Under the pieces are notes generated by a model. That model ran no database searches. It was not told the DNA's origin and saw nothing but the letters and a program-made list of their open reading frames with translations. A DNA stretch of 64,000 nt, taken from assembly GCA_947579605.1 (NCBI GenBank), contig OX388317.1:23207384-23271383 (forward strand). Direction: 5' to 3'. Shown one piece after another: positions 45,879-57,689 of this stretch; position 1 is the stretch's first letter, and each line of letters begins with the position of its first letter. The position numbers were made by a program, and so were the translations under genes. Source of the DNA: Athripsodes cinereus (lineage: Eukaryota; Arthropoda; Insecta; Trichoptera; Leptoceridae).

Positions 45879-45915
45879 CTATGGTTTATTTACAAAATCT
45901 TGTTTTTCTACTCAG

Positions 45916-46148
45916 GAAACAATTCAAAATTGATTAAGACAATAAATGGCACCGTTTTGCTGATGATTAACAATTATACTTTTTGGAATAACGGCTATGG
46001 CTGGTGGCGCTGTTCATCCTATACCATGAAAAGATGTCCAGCTAGAGCCAAGACGTGCGAGGGACAGCCTCCCAGATTAATTGGTGAACACACACATCCA
46101 GCTCCTATTTTTTTCCGGACATCTGATGGAAGATACGCAAAGTGTTGA
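45916..46148 (+). CDS. mod(mdg4): FLYWCH terminal exon 18 (extended tail)
   Basis: 76 residues after acceptor TTGTTTTTCTACTCAG, leading bases GA. NNSKLIKTINGTVLLMINNYTFW, W29-W30-R-C32, C-x7-C40, H58-T-H60, then a tail APIFFRTSDGRYAKC. The linker between the aromatic core and WW is short (NNGYG). First member of the WWxCSSY group. Its acceptor tract begins directly at the end of a SINE, so branch-point choice may have changed. Confidence 0.84.
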
Positions 46149-46994
46149 AACATTATTCTTTCATATATACTAGTGATGCAACATTTGCATTCGCAAATAA
46201 TCGCTTTTCAATAATTTATTTTAAATGATTAGGAAATAGTATTGGTTGATCGTGCTATTTTTCGTGTGAAAACATAAAAAATATCTGTTATACCTAATTA
46301 AAAAATGTGCAATGTATTACTTCTTTTATTTTATTCACGTTCCATCCTTATTTTAGAATAAAATTATCACGTAGATGTACCTCCTTCTTAGAAGTTCTAT
46401 TTATTTTACGACATACAAGAAGTTGGGAATTTTTAGAGACCTTAGATAATCGAGCAATATTTGTACGCAAACTAAATTGAAATTAATTATTGATACCATA
46501 TTATATGTTTCAGATCGGTTCATTACAGTAACTGTTTATTTATCGCTCAAATAAATCAGTTTTTGATTTGATAGCTTTTCATATCTTCAGGGTAGTCTTT
46601 TCAACAAAATCTATTCTAGTTAAACACAAAATATCAATAATAATATTTGGAATTCTAGTAAAGTGAGTGATAGATTCATACTTCCCAGATACAGAGATTT
46701 ATTTAGGTCGCAATGTAATCAAATTATTAATTTTTAAGTACATAGTTATTGTTTTTAATTCTTTCTTCTGTTTTTTCTGTATGTAAATTTGTACAATACA
46801 TACTTTAAGTGAGACTGAATGCTATCCAACTTTTGAAAGATTTTATGTTTTTATAGATATGGACTTTAAAAATACTACACTTTTTGATTTGATGATATAT
46901 AAAACGTACGTAAGTAACTTGATTCAGATCTTTATTATACTTTGTCGATTATTTTTGCAATAATCCGTGCTAACATTTCTTTTTATCTTTTTAG
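46149..46994. other. AT-rich spacer
   Basis: Nothing recognisable beyond AT-rich intron. Confidence 0.4.
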
Positions 46995-47233
46995 TAAAGT
47001 ACATCACCACAAATCGGGGAAAAGTATTACTTATGATCTCAAACTACACATTCTGGCAAGCGGAAGTAAGCGCCAAGAGTGGAGTCAGATGGAGATGCTC
47101 ATCTCATTCAAGGTTTAAATGTAAAGCGTCTGTCATCATCCATAATGGACAAGTGTCTAAAGTGTTTGGCTGGCATAATCACGATGCACCCGCTTATTTC
47201 CGAGATTCCAATGGACATTATACTAGGATATGA
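46995..47233 (+). CDS. mod(mdg4): FLYWCH terminal exon 19 (extended tail)
   Basis: 78 residues after acceptor TTTTTATCTTTTTAG, leading bases TA. KYITTNRGKVLLMISNYTFW, R31-W32-R-C34, C-x7-C42 (CSSHSRFKC), H60-N-H62, tail APAYFRDSNGHYTRI. It aligns end to end with exon 18 and the 57-62 kb exons. AATAAA at 47336, about 100 bases past the stop. Confidence 0.84.
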
Positions 47234-47799
47234 TAATACCACAATAGTTTTATCAACATGTGGTATCCAATCTATTGGCTGTAATATGATACTAGTTTCA
47301 ATATTTTTATTTATATCTACTTTATAAATAAGCGAAATAAATAATATTATAATATGTTTTTCAGTATTCGATTCGTGTCATAAACATTATTGTATAATAT
47401 TATTTTTAAAAATACGTACTTAACTATGTAATAAATACGTAAAATTCTGATTAAAAAAATCACCGAAATGTAACAATTAATATGAATGGTATGGAAAAAT
47501 ATCATACACATATTTCATTATTGTTGTTGTATATATTGACAGTTGACCAAAAACAGCGCTGTTCCTTTGTTTCCAAAACCTTGGACATCGTATTTTCACA
47601 ATACACCGTTGATTTAAAAATAAGATTACCTGTCTAATCACATGAATAATTAGTCGTAAACGAGTTACAGTAATTGAATTTCATACGAATTGATTTTTCC
47701 GTGACTCCTATGCGAATATGTGTATTATAAGATCTCTTTCTTATATGAGGTGTTTAGAAGCAATGTCACATCGATCCATTTTTCACAAACATTTATTTC

Positions 47800-47965
47800 T
47801 TCTTCTTCTTCTTAGTCAGCCATCTCTCCACTGCTGGATATAGGCCTTTTCCAAACTCTTCCAATCGTTGCGGTCCTGTGCCCTCTGTATTCATTTCCTT
47901 CCCGCGATTGGAGTAATGTCGTCAGTCCATCTCTTTTGTGGTCTGATTGAAGAGAGACCCACCTC
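47800..47965 (-). mobile_element. LINE 3' end scrap
   Basis: TTAGTCAGCCATCTCTCCACTG ... GGCCTTTTCCAAACTCTTCC on + is the reverse of a LINE tail of the kind WKRFGKGLYPAVERW. It overlaps a (TTC)n run at 47799-47815. Confidence 0.6.
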
Positions 47966-47974
47966 ACACCCGGA

Positions 47975-48120
47975 TATTTCAGGAGTCATAGACTCCTATT
48001 TATCCGCACATTCAAACCAAAATTGTCCTCACGGGCGGGCCATTGGGCAGGTCTGAAGGACCGACCGGCTAAAACCGCCGTCGTGGGAATCTTTTAAACT
48101 ACACTCTCTTCAATGCCCCT
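47975..48120 (+). repeat. Unclassified dispersed repeat (TCACGGGCGGG family)
   Basis: CTCACGGGCGGGCCATTGGG ... GGACCGACCGGCTAAAACCG ... GTGGGAATCTTTT recurs inverted at about 63490-63610. GC-rich compared with the flanks. Confidence 0.6.
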
Positions 48121-48471
48121 TTTGAAAGTATGTTTATTTTATTGAATAAAAAAAAAATACAAAATTATATAAAAAAAAGCATAAAACAGGACAAAATATA
48201 GTACAATTAATATAAGGTAGATAACATCGAGTAAATATGATATATAAAAATTGCTGAGTAACAAAAGCCGAAGTGAGGTGTCCAGAAACTTGTTATTTGG
48301 CGTTCAGAAGGCGCGAGCCCGAGAATCACCAGTGCCGAATGGTGTGAAAACATTAAACCCTCCCAAAAGGGACATACCTCCCAAACCTACTCTCCACCAA
48401 GGGAGACAGGACGATACAACGAGAAAACGAGTTCACTATCGCGCCAACGCCACAAAGGGCAAAAACCAACC

Positions 48472-48930
48472 CTAAGACTCTCTCGCGTCAGGCGGGGGTG
48501 AACCCGGCTGACGCAGAAGCTCCCAACGAGATACCCATACATCCACAAACACCAAAAATGCTTTAAGGTTCCTCGGGCATTGCAGAACCTCCCCAAACCA
48601 AATTGGGCCGATGCTTCTTTTGCTACTCCATGGTCGCCATTTGAGGATTCTAGGAGTCCATCTACCGTCATTTCGTCTCACAACATGACCCGCCCATTGC
48701 CACTTAAGCTTTGCAACACGATCCATAATATCTGTGACTTTTGTTAGGTGTCTGATGTCTTCGTTTCTAATTTTATCTCTCAGACTCACCCCTAACATTC
48801 GTCTTTCCATAGATCTTTGTGAGCATTTTAGCTTGTGGACACTTGCTGCAGTTAGCGATATGGTTTCTAGTCCATATGTTGTCACTGGGAGGATACATGT
48901 TTCGTAGACTTTCTTCTTTAGGGTTAACAT
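48472..48930 (-). pseudogene. LINE RT C-terminal fragment
   Basis: 152 codons: LKKKVYETCILPVTTYGLET, MERRMLGVSLRDKIRN, KLKWQWAGHVVRRNDGRW, then a basic end. This is the thumb/C-terminal part of RTE-like reverse transcriptases (YGCETW ... MERAMLGI-L-DR-RN ... WAGHV-R). The palm is absent and the reading frame decays near 48500. Confidence 0.85.
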
Positions 48931-49009
48931 TTATTTATGAATGCAGAAATGTTAATCGATAAAATGGAAATTCGCCTCTATCCTCGAGTGAATCTACACC
49001 GCTAATAAA

Positions 49010-49215
49010 TCTCATGGCATTTCCAGCCAGCCAGCAGACTAACTGAATGTAATAATAAACATGCAGATTGTCATCCCCATGCCAATAAATAAATTTAACA
49101 TACAGTATGGATAGCATGCCTCATCGATGTTAATTGTCTTATACGCGATGTTTTACAAACACCTGCCTTTTGGAGAACACTCGAAATATTACGGAACAGA
49201 GTGGTATGGCTCTAT
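49010..49215 (-). repeat. Dispersed Z family, inverted copy
   Basis: Reverse of the 16960 copy: CAGCCAGCCAGCAGACTAAC ... GCCTCATCGATG ... TATTCTTTGCCGAG. Confidence 0.6.
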
Positions 49216-49724
49216 TCTTTGCCGAGTGTTGCACTACTCGAACATAATAATTTTAACAACTGATTAAACAGCAAAAACGTTTCAAATAGAAACAAAAATG
49301 TACTGTTTTCATAGTTTCAATGTGCTAGGACTGATGTGACTGGTTCTATATCCCTCATATATTTGTACATTAAGTAGGAATAAAAAGTGTGTTTTGTGTT
49401 TTTGAAGACAATCTTATTGAACAATATTGTGGCGATTCAAGCAATACCAGTGTATAACGATTAACATTAATTAAGCATTATTCGTATTTAGATAGGCAAT
49501 GACAAATGTTTTACTATAGTCAGGTAAATTATTATTCCTGTCCTTTTTTCATTGATATATTATTATAGTGGACTCATGACCATCAAAATACTAAAATACG
49601 ATCTAAACATACCGAAATAAACTAATGCGGCTGACTAAAAATATAAATTAAACACTACATACACATTCGTATTTGGGACATCACTCAACAGGGATAAATA
49701 TTTTACTACTATTAGGTATTGGGT

Positions 49725-49945
49725 ACGAGTACAATAACATCACGGCATAATGAGCGTGCAGATTTTCCTCTCCATGTCAATGAAAAAATATCATATTTAG
49801 GATAGGTGGGATGCCTCATCGCTGAATTGTAGATGTTTATTGTCTTTTACGGAAAGTTTTTGAGCACCTGCCTTCAAAAGGATAATCAAAATTTTTCAGA
49901 ATTCAGTGGGGGATCTATTCTTTACCGGGGACCCCGCGGGGTATT
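49725..49945 (-). repeat. Dispersed Z family, inverted copy
   Basis: CACGGCATAATGAGCGTGCA ... GATGCCTCATCGCTGAAT ... TATTCTTTACCGGGGACCCC. Orientation opposite to most copies that flank exons. Confidence 0.6.
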
Positions 49946-50135
49946 TTAAATATGCCAAATATTTTAGTATTATTAAAATCAAAATAGTGTCATGATATAT
50001 TCTTCTTCTTCTTCTCTCTGTGCCATATCAGGTCCCCCCGACGTTGGCGATCACTCCGGTGAAAACCTCTCTATCATGATATATTACTCAGTTTCTTTAC
50101 AATAATACATAACAAAATAAACATTGGTGAACTTT

Positions 50136-50350
50136 TCACTGTATCGGTGTTTAGATAGTAGAATTCCATAATGAATTTAAAAAAAAAACAAATTTTTTCT
50201 TCTACTATATTGTTTTTTTATTGAGAGAGACGCTTTTCGTTTACAGGGACATTGTAAATTTGATTAAAAATTGTCAATGTCCTCGTAAGACAAAAGACGT
50301 CTCATTCGATAAAAAACAATAAAGTAGAAAAAACATTAGTTCTTTAATTT
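50136..50350. mobile_element. Palindromic non-autonomous element, Penelope-related
   Basis: Head TCACTGTATCGGTGTTTAGA and GTAGAATTCCATAATG, then arms meeting almost back to back: GAGAGACGCTTTTCGTTTAC / AAGACAAAAGACGTCTCATT around GACATTGTAAAT-TTGATTAAAAATTGTCAATGTC. Flanks ATTGGTGAAC / ATTGGTTAAC suggest a target duplication. Confidence 0.68.
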
Positions 50351-50394
50351 CAGATTGGTTAACGTGTCTTTAATGTATCAATATAAAATAAGAG

Positions 50395-50923
50395 CAGCAG
50401 TGCTACTCTTGACAAAACTAAACACGACCCGATCGCGCGTTAGCGGTAGCGCTGTGTTTTTGACCATATTCCCTTCGTGCGTCGTATGATCAAGATTTAT
50501 TTATTTATTTATTTATTTATTCAATTATAAACAATACCTCAAAACAGCAACTAAGGTTGCTGGTGTCAGAGGCGTGCAGTATTACAAATCTGGTAAAACA
50601 ATTCATAAATTTAAATTATTTGATATTATAGTAAAATATAAGACACCAGAGCAAAGAATCACAGAACAGCAACACTATTGAAAACACAAAACACTATCAC
50701 AAACATTGAGAAGTCATTACTAACTCTTGAATCCTCTTTCCAAACTCCTTAGGATTTTTACATTTCTTCAATTGGTCAGGCAAACTGTTATAAATCATAA
50801 CAGCAGAGTACAAGAAACCATCTCGAACTTTATTTGTTCTGGGTATAATGTTTCTTATATTAAGATTATAAGATCAAGACTAGATTAAGATCGTGTTTAG
50901 TTTTGTCAAGAGTAACCCTGCTG
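50395..50923. mobile_element. TIR element with LINE tail inside
   Basis: Ends share about 30 bases inverted: CAGCAGTGCTACTCTTGACA... and the complement of ...GTCAAGAGTAACCCTGCTG, both including AAACTAAACACGA. The interior has (ATTT)n and a reverse CR1-like 3' UTR (GGCAAACTGTTATAAATCAT). Class unknown. Confidence 0.65.
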
Positions 50924-51400
50924 ACTTTGTCCATTAGCGATACATAATTATATTATTTTAGATTAAGAGTCCACTATGATATTATGGTAATTTATTTATT
51001 TATTGTATTGCTGTTTGCGTACTTACCATTAGATATTGTACTTATCAACTGCTTAATAATTAGAGATAATTTTGTACAAGGATTTCCTATATTATTTATT
51101 TATTAGTTTTTAGTTGAATGCTCAGTGAATACGATTATTGAATAAGCATTTCCCGTATGAAAAGTGATATTCCTTCCTAGTGATAGTTGTAGTTTAGAAG
51201 TCTTATTGTAATCACAAAGGCTTTGTTTATTTTTGTCAATGATAATAATACGTGAATTGTATAAAAAAGATCTGTCCTAACTTATTTATTATACTTTTGT
51301 ACCATCTGTTTTTGTTTTGTTTATGTCCTCATTATAATCTCGATTTTCTGTTGATGTTTATTGGTCCTTTTTACACATAATATGAAAGCGTGAATGGATA

Positions 51401-51550
51401 TTCACTGTGTCGTGTTTAGGCAGTAGAATTCCATAGCGAAATAATTAAACCAAACGTTTTATTCTACTATTCGACTTATTAAAGAGAGAGACGTCTTTCG
51501 TCTTGTCAATTGGCAGTGTCCTAACTAGACGAAAGACGTCTCTAGGAAAT
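51401..51550. mobile_element. Palindromic non-autonomous element, Penelope-related
   Basis: TTCACTGTGTCGTGTTTAGG head, then GAGAGACGTCTTTCGTC and its complement GACGAAAGACGTCTC about 30 bases apart. The smallest of the four relatives. Confidence 0.65.
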
Positions 51551-51739
51551 AAAAATTAAATTAAAACTAAACTGTGAATGTATAAATTACCTCATTTCGA
51601 ACAAAGGGTATTTGGACTGTATTTGGGATTATTGAAAACTCAAATTCATATTTTGTAAATAAAGTGATTTTTTCACACTTAAACGTTTAAGTCCGTAACA
51701 TGTAATGTTGCTACTAACCATAAATGTATGTTAAGCAAT

Positions 51740-51840
51740 CATATATATATGTAACAATTTATGTATGTCCTGGTTAATTGGCAGAAATCGTATTCTAGCG
51801 ATAAACTCGCCCTCTGTGCGTTGAATTGTATTACTGATAA
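51740..51840 (-). repeat. LINE-type 3' tail scrap
   Basis: GCGATAAACTCGCCCTCTGTG matches the complement of the 35045-35160 scrap. Confidence 0.45.
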
Positions 51841-52589
51841 TTTTATGATACTTTGTAATAATATAGAATAAAAATAAAATAAATAAGTATACGTTTGTTT
51901 ACTAACTGTAGTATTTATATTTATTTATGACTGATGTTTCATACCTATGATCTTTTAACTAAATGCCGTATTTTGTACAAAATAAAAATCTTACTGTTAT
52001 TTTAATTATTGAATTGTGTTGTGATGTTCAAAATGTTTTTATTTAAAATGTAAATATGTATCTCAAATTGTTTAATAAACTTCGAGTTCGTGCTCTAAGG
52101 GACGTTTATGAAAAAACCCACCCAATAAATAACATATGGATATTAAACAATAAAACACCGATATTATTCTTCATTTTTATGATTTTATATAAGGTATTAA
52201 TATGTTGAGGCGTACAAATACAAAATAGAAATTCATAATTATTGTTTTATTTATTCCACATTTCCATATTTACTATGAAAAAGGTAACTAAATAAAAAAA
52301 AAACATCAATTGTTTTTTGGAACTGCTATTATTTATTTTTATTTATACTGGTAAGTTTTTCATTATGGTGTATATTACATGAAGCTTATCCATTGGCGGA
52401 TAGCCACTTTTAGAATGTGCCATGATGGTTTATGTATGAATGAAATGAGAGAGAGATTATCAGGTGTTCCGATGCCTACGAATCGACTTAAGCTGATCTA
52501 AGTGATAAGTGCTTAGAATACTTTCCGTTTCTACAAACTCACTATTGAACCTTTTGAGTATCTTTATTACATTTAGTTACCTTTGTTCT

Positions 52590-52900
52590 TCTTCTCAACC
52601 CACTCCTGGACGAAGCCCTTCTCCATTTCTTTCCACACCATTCGATCCTGCGCCGTCTGCATCCAGTTGACCCCCCGCGTGTCGAGTGATGTCATCCCTC
52701 CATGTCATGGGGGTCTTCCTATGCTCCTGGTTACTGCTCGTGGTCTCCAATTGTGATTTATCATCTGGGTTTCTAGCTATGTGTCCCGCCAATCTCCATT
52801 TAATTAAGAGTCGTGACACGTTGTGCAATATCAGTAATTTTAGTTTTACGTCTTATTATTTCGTTCCACACTCTGTCTCTTAGTGTGATGCCCAGCATAT
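52590..52900 (-). mobile_element. LINE RT C-terminal fragment
   Basis: The reverse strand encodes IKWRLAGHIARNPDDK, later TWRDDITRHAGG and a decayed W/EM-G-x-x-PGVG end, the usual C-terminus of RTE-like elements (WAGHIARR-D-RW ... W-DDI----G--W--A-DR--W---). Two or more frameshifts. Confidence 0.8.
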
Positions 52901-52936
52901 AAGTTATCTTAATCGTTATAAATGAAGAATTTGTAT

Positions 52937-53212
52937 TTATTTATTTATTTAATACATAAACGGCTATCGCCTTTTACATCAAAAAAATACATTATACAAT
53001 AATAAAATCACCAATTTCCAATTAAAAAGCATTAACAATTACTAAAAACATAATAAAAACAATACAATAATTCATCAACTTATCCATCTCACATCATCAG
53101 TTACATACAATCCTTCATAAATCTCATACAAAACACAGAGAACATTAATGCAGTTTAAATAACAAATTTTACAAACAATTAATTGTATATTTATATGCAT
53201 TTCTTCCCATTT
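52937..53212 (-). repeat. LINE-type 3' tail ending in (AAAT)n
   Basis: Reverse copy of the 1630-1908 unit, almost identical across 270 bases, with its (ATTT)n tail at the left end. It may be the 3' end of the LINE fragment at 52590-52900 family or a separate insertion. Confidence 0.7.
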
Positions 53213-53808
53213 TGTTTATAAAAACTAATCAAAATAACAACGAAATGTACGACATGACGTCTCGCTAACATCAGACGGGTAACAATTATAGTTATACTAC
53301 AACTGTATAATGTACAGTAAGCGCCCGCTTATGAGGCAGCGAGTATGGTACAACTTGGATTGGTCAATGGTAAAAAACACAAATACACACAAAAACTCAT
53401 GATAAAAAATAATTATGAGACTAAAATAAAACTAGAGATTAAAATATTAAATGTAAGGTTGACAAACTGATATTGTGAACAAGTTGTAAGATTGAGATTT
53501 CATCTATTATTTTCATCTATTGTATTAATTTTAACTAACCGTAAATCTTTGCAATCCCACAAAAAAACTGCTTAGAAGTTTTTAATGAAAGTTTTGAAGG
53601 ACCTTTAACGAGAAAATTTCTCAACATAACACTAGAAAGTGGTTCTCGCTGCCTGCAGAAATTTGGAAATATACTGTTTGTTTAGATTAATTTAATATCG
53701 TAGTTTACACTTACATATGTAGGTAGGTATGTGTTACACTTAACATTTTTTATATAATATTCATAAATAATGCTTATATTGGATCTAATGTTTGATATTT
53801 AATTGCAG

Positions 53809-54056
53809 TGTCATACATCAAGACCTCTCATGGACGAAGACTAATAATGCTTAACAAATATACTTACACAAAAGTTGCTTGTACAAGGGAGGGGGAAAGT
53901 GGAAAGATCTGGTGGAAATGTTCATCATATTGGTCCATAAAGTGTCAGTCTTCTATTACAACCTTTCGGGATGTGATCATACATGCCAAAGTAGAACACA
54001 GTCATCCTCCTCCGGATTATCACAGGGGTCGTAATGGGACGTACTATAAAAAATAA
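53809..54056 (+). CDS. mod(mdg4): FLYWCH terminal exon 20 (extended tail)
   Basis: 81 residues after acceptor TTGATATTTAATTGCAG, leading bases TG. SYIKTSHGRRLIMLNKYTY, a longer linker with CTREGESGK, W34-W35-K-C37, C-x7-C45 (CSSYWSIKC), H63-S-H65, then PPPDYHRGRNGTYYKK. The only HSH histidine pair here. The linker insertion of about four residues sits in the loop before the WW strand. Confidence 0.84.
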
Positions 54057-55215
54057 GAGTTCTAGGCGATTATATTTTTTTAACAGCTCTCATTAGTAAA
54101 TAGACAAAAACTCCTTTAAATAACTTATGTAAATGCTGTCAGTGTGTACTTAATTTCAAATCGTTAATTTTTCATTTTATTTTTTTTATATTTATTTATT
54201 TATTGTATTCATTCTTCATTGTACGAGTACATTGAATTACAATAAATTTTATGAAGAAGTGCATTCATATTAAATACAATATTAATGTACAGGTGCTGGT
54301 TTCTCGCAGTGATGCGATTTCTTCCAACTGCTGTTGGCATTATACTGAGGCAGATGCTCTGCTTTGTGAAATTTACCATAGTTTTAATTGTTGTATATTT
54401 TCCTCAGATTCTAAAATAGATAAAATTGAATTGCTATAAATGTCTCAAAAACAAAGAAATAAAATCTGTCAAATGAACGCATGAAATGAATATAAAATCA
54501 GTGATAAGTTTTCGCAACCTTTCTTTGTGCCTTGGGTAATAGACCTAAATTATTCGTTGGAGTGTATTAGAATATTTTATAATTTTATGTTTAAATAAAT
54601 AAATGTATTTTTAATTATAGTATATTTGTTTCATTCTATATTGAAGAACTTTGTTCTACATTGCTTAATCTGCAACATTAAGAAAGAAGGATTTTTTGTA
54701 TCTGATATATATTGATTTATTTGTGCCACCCACACTTCTCAGCATTATACAACCAGATAAGTCTCCATATCAGAGCAGTCATGATCATTGAAAACTTAAC
54801 AGTCTAATGCCCAGAAAATTCATCTATCCAGATATACGGGATATCAAAGGATGCAAGTTCAAAATACCAGCATTGTGCCTGAAATATGTTAATAATAATC
54901 TTCATTTCATATTTTAAACATACAATTACAATTCACATTTATCAAATCACATATAAAGATATATTCATAAAACTGTGCGACCAACGAACGAAGCCCGTTA
55001 AGTCATTGAAATGACTTGTAAACATCTGTGTTAAAAAACTTCCTAACACTATTACAAGTATTTATTTGTTTGTTTTTTATGCATATTATATATTGTCCGT
55101 AGTGGGCTGTTGATGTGAAATAAATAAAAAAATAAATATTGAAATCCATATTCAAGTCAAACAGTGAATATCATAGAATTTTTAATAATATATCTTGTAT
55201 ATTATATATTTGCAG
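54057..55215. other. AT-rich spacer with LINE tail scrap
   Basis: A retroposon tail near 54190-54360 (shared with 35045) makes the open frame 54251-54439. No host gene seen. Confidence 0.45.
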
Positions 55216-55454
55216 TGAGTTTCGTGACAGACAGAAGTGGTCGGACCGTTCTCATGGTAAACGGGTACTCCTTTTCAAAAAAGAGATCTCTAAAAAAGAA
55301 AATATGGTGGAAGTGTAAATCATACTCAGCCATCAAGTGTCCTAGTTTTGCCTTGACCAATGATACGAAATTAATAAGGTATAAGAAGAAACACAACCAC
55401 GAAGCTCCCAGTTACACTTTTCACAACGATGGACAAACTCCCTTTATACCATAA
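55216..55454 (+). CDS. mod(mdg4): FLYWCH terminal exon 21 (extended tail, basic)
   Basis: 78 residues after acceptor TATATTATATATTTGCAG, leading bases TG. SFVTDRSGRTVLMVNGYSF, then a strongly basic linker (KKRSLKKK), W30-W31-K-C33, C-x7-C41, a second basic stretch RYKKK before H59-N-H61, and tail APSYTFHNDGQTPFIP. The G-x-Y of the tail found in its relatives is replaced by a proline-containing end. High lysine content near the finger suggests nucleic-acid contact. Confidence 0.84.
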
Positions 55455-56871
55455 TTAATGTACATCCAAACTAGTCAAATTACATGGTATTTTTTACGGG
55501 CCACGCTAAGGATATTCAATATTGGGCTTAAGCATACCGTCGCCGCCGATCATGTTATTCCGTGCCATCATTAATTTGCAGAAGGATCATCAAAAAATAT
55601 GATGAACAATGATAACATACATTATTTTTTTCCATTCTTCTCAAAGCCTTCTACTCGTTTGCGAGTGATTAAGGACACATAATATTATTATTTTGTTATT
55701 ATTATTATTTTATCTTACTGACAATATTTTTTAGTTGCTATTATGTTATTTCAAAAATGGTCGTGAAAATTGATCCTAGATGTTGTAAAGCACCCTTGAA
55801 AAGCTATTATCACAATACAGCGCTACATAAATTGTCAGATTATTTTTATTAGGCATTATCATCTAAATCCGATCCATGTAGTTACAGTTTTGTCACTCAA
55901 CCTATTTTGGTCTACAATATGTATATTTCGATTGTTTTGTATGTCAAAACTAGACACATTGGTGTTTTTAACGAATGTTTGAGTCAAAAACTTTGCTAGC
56001 ACCTCTTATCTCATTCTTCGCGCGACGTTTTAAAAGAGTAAGACAATAATTAAGAAGCATGAATTATGTTTATGTTATGATAATTTATCTGATTTCACTA
56101 ACCTTGAATTGAAAAAGGTTATTCATATGACAATAACAAAACTCAATATCTCCACACAAATATTAACCAGCACCCCAAACTTGCTTCTTTAAAGATACTG
56201 GAAATCAACAAAAGCGTCAATACTCTCAACACAGTGATAACCAAAAGCCTTGCTTCTAATATTCGCCGCTTCTTACACAGTTCTCAACTCGGAGAAGTCA
56301 TCATCCTCCACATATCGGTCACCATAAGCATATAGGTTTGTAGGTCAATAGATTATAGTAGATAGATTAATCAAATATTGCACTTGAGAATGACAGGATC
56401 CCCGTGGAAACCTTGATAGAATAAAATATTAGTGGTAAAGTTTTTGACTCCTTACATTCTTAGTAATGTTTATAAACTACCACAACGTTACCACCAAATC
56501 AATAAATTATAGCATTGGTGTTTATTTAGATAAATATATATTTAGATATCAACTATTGTTTCCATTTTACAACTTTGTACTGATTCAAATCCAGTTTGAT
56601 TTCTTATTCTACGTCATACAATGGCTGTCAATAGAATAATATTGTTTAATAGTTTTGTTACCAAATAATTTATTTGATTACCTCATAGTTTAGACTTAAC
56701 TATACATATTTTGTACATAATATTGTTTCTATTTTTCATTTGTGAGTTTATGATATTAATTATTTAATCTTAATTTGTTTGTTTATATCCCTAATAAAAA
56801 TATTGTTACAGAATGTGTATTTTTATTTTGATCGATGAACCCGTATTCTATGATTGCTTCATATTTTTTTT

Positions 56872-57050
56872 TATAAAGATATATCTGGGTTTTGTTATAA
56901 ACCCAAATACAACCTTCTACACCTTTCACAATAAGCTAAAAGCTTGTGTCACGACACTTCACGAAAGGGGAGTTTGCCGGCACCTGGGATCGAACATCGA
57001 ATCCCATGTTCACGAGTCCGAGACTCCACCTCCAGGCTACCGACGAACTC
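56872..57050 (-). mobile_element. tRNA-derived SINE, family B
   Basis: Reverse copy: GGGTTTTGTTATAAACCCAA ... GGGATCGAAC (B box complement) ... GGCTACCGACGAACTC. Somewhat diverged from 40136 and 61171. Confidence 0.82.
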
Positions 57051-57389
57051 AAACGATAGAATACTTATAACGACAGAATACTATTTTGTGAAATAATTTT
57101 ATACCACGACTGAAAAGCAAACTTGCCTTTTGAAATACGCTGTGCTTTCTATAAAAACAGCGTGACATTTTATTTTCCAGTTATTCTGGGTTACAATAAT
57201 GTCATGTATAAATGTAAAACTACTCCCCTTAGGTAGATATGTCTTGAGGTTTTAGCGATTTCTTGTTATGATTATCTTCCGGGATCGCATTGACCTTAAA
57301 CTGTGACGATCCTTGTAAGAATCGTTTTATTGTTAGTATTAATTATGTATAATTATAATGTTTTCTTGTTTGAGTAAGCAATTTTGGAT

Positions 57390-57545
57390 ATAGGTACGGC
57401 CGACCTTTCAATCCACATGCTGAGTCTGGAAGAGGAAGGCGTTTCATCTATTATATATATTGTTTGTGTTATGTTTGTTATAAGTTATTTTTAAGGTATA
57501 ATTATAACTTTATAAAATTAAATAAATAAATAAATAAAATAAATT
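57390..57545 (+). repeat. Retroposon 3' tail with (AAAT)n
   Basis: GGCCGACCTTTCAATCCACA ... GGAAGGCGTTTCATC ... ending in AATAAATAAATAAATAAAAT. Probably a non-LTR 3' UTR. Confidence 0.5.
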
Positions 57546-57689
57546 TGGAGAAAAAATTCAATATTCACCTTCATTATAGGTTTCTAGGCATAGCTTTTAT
57601 TCGTATTGCTATGAAAATTTAAGCTTGTTTAATGAAAATTTAAACTTGAGCACTCCTTTTTTGCTTAATATTTTTTTTTATTTCTTTAG

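Larger units (their letters stand above)
43262..45915. other. Spacer with Penelope-like element and SINE
   Basis: Holds the element at 43973-45164 and the family A SINE at 45640-45878. No host gene seen. Confidence 0.55.
47234..53808. other. 6.5-kb exon desert filled with transposon debris
   Basis: The longest stretch without a terminal exon in the middle of the array. LINE tails, Z repeats, two palindromic elements and a TIR element account for much of it; the rest is AT-rich. No FLYWCH core was found on either strand by eye. Confidence 0.6.
55455..57689. other. Spacer with a SINE and a LINE tail
   Basis: A reverse family B SINE at 56872-57050 and a retroposon tail with (AAAT)n at 57390-57545. 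The open frame at 56813-57070 is the SINE. No gene seen. Confidence 0.55.

Noticed and set aside
56813..57070. 85-codon + frame
   Set aside because: It reads through a reverse SINE copy and has no protein resemblance.
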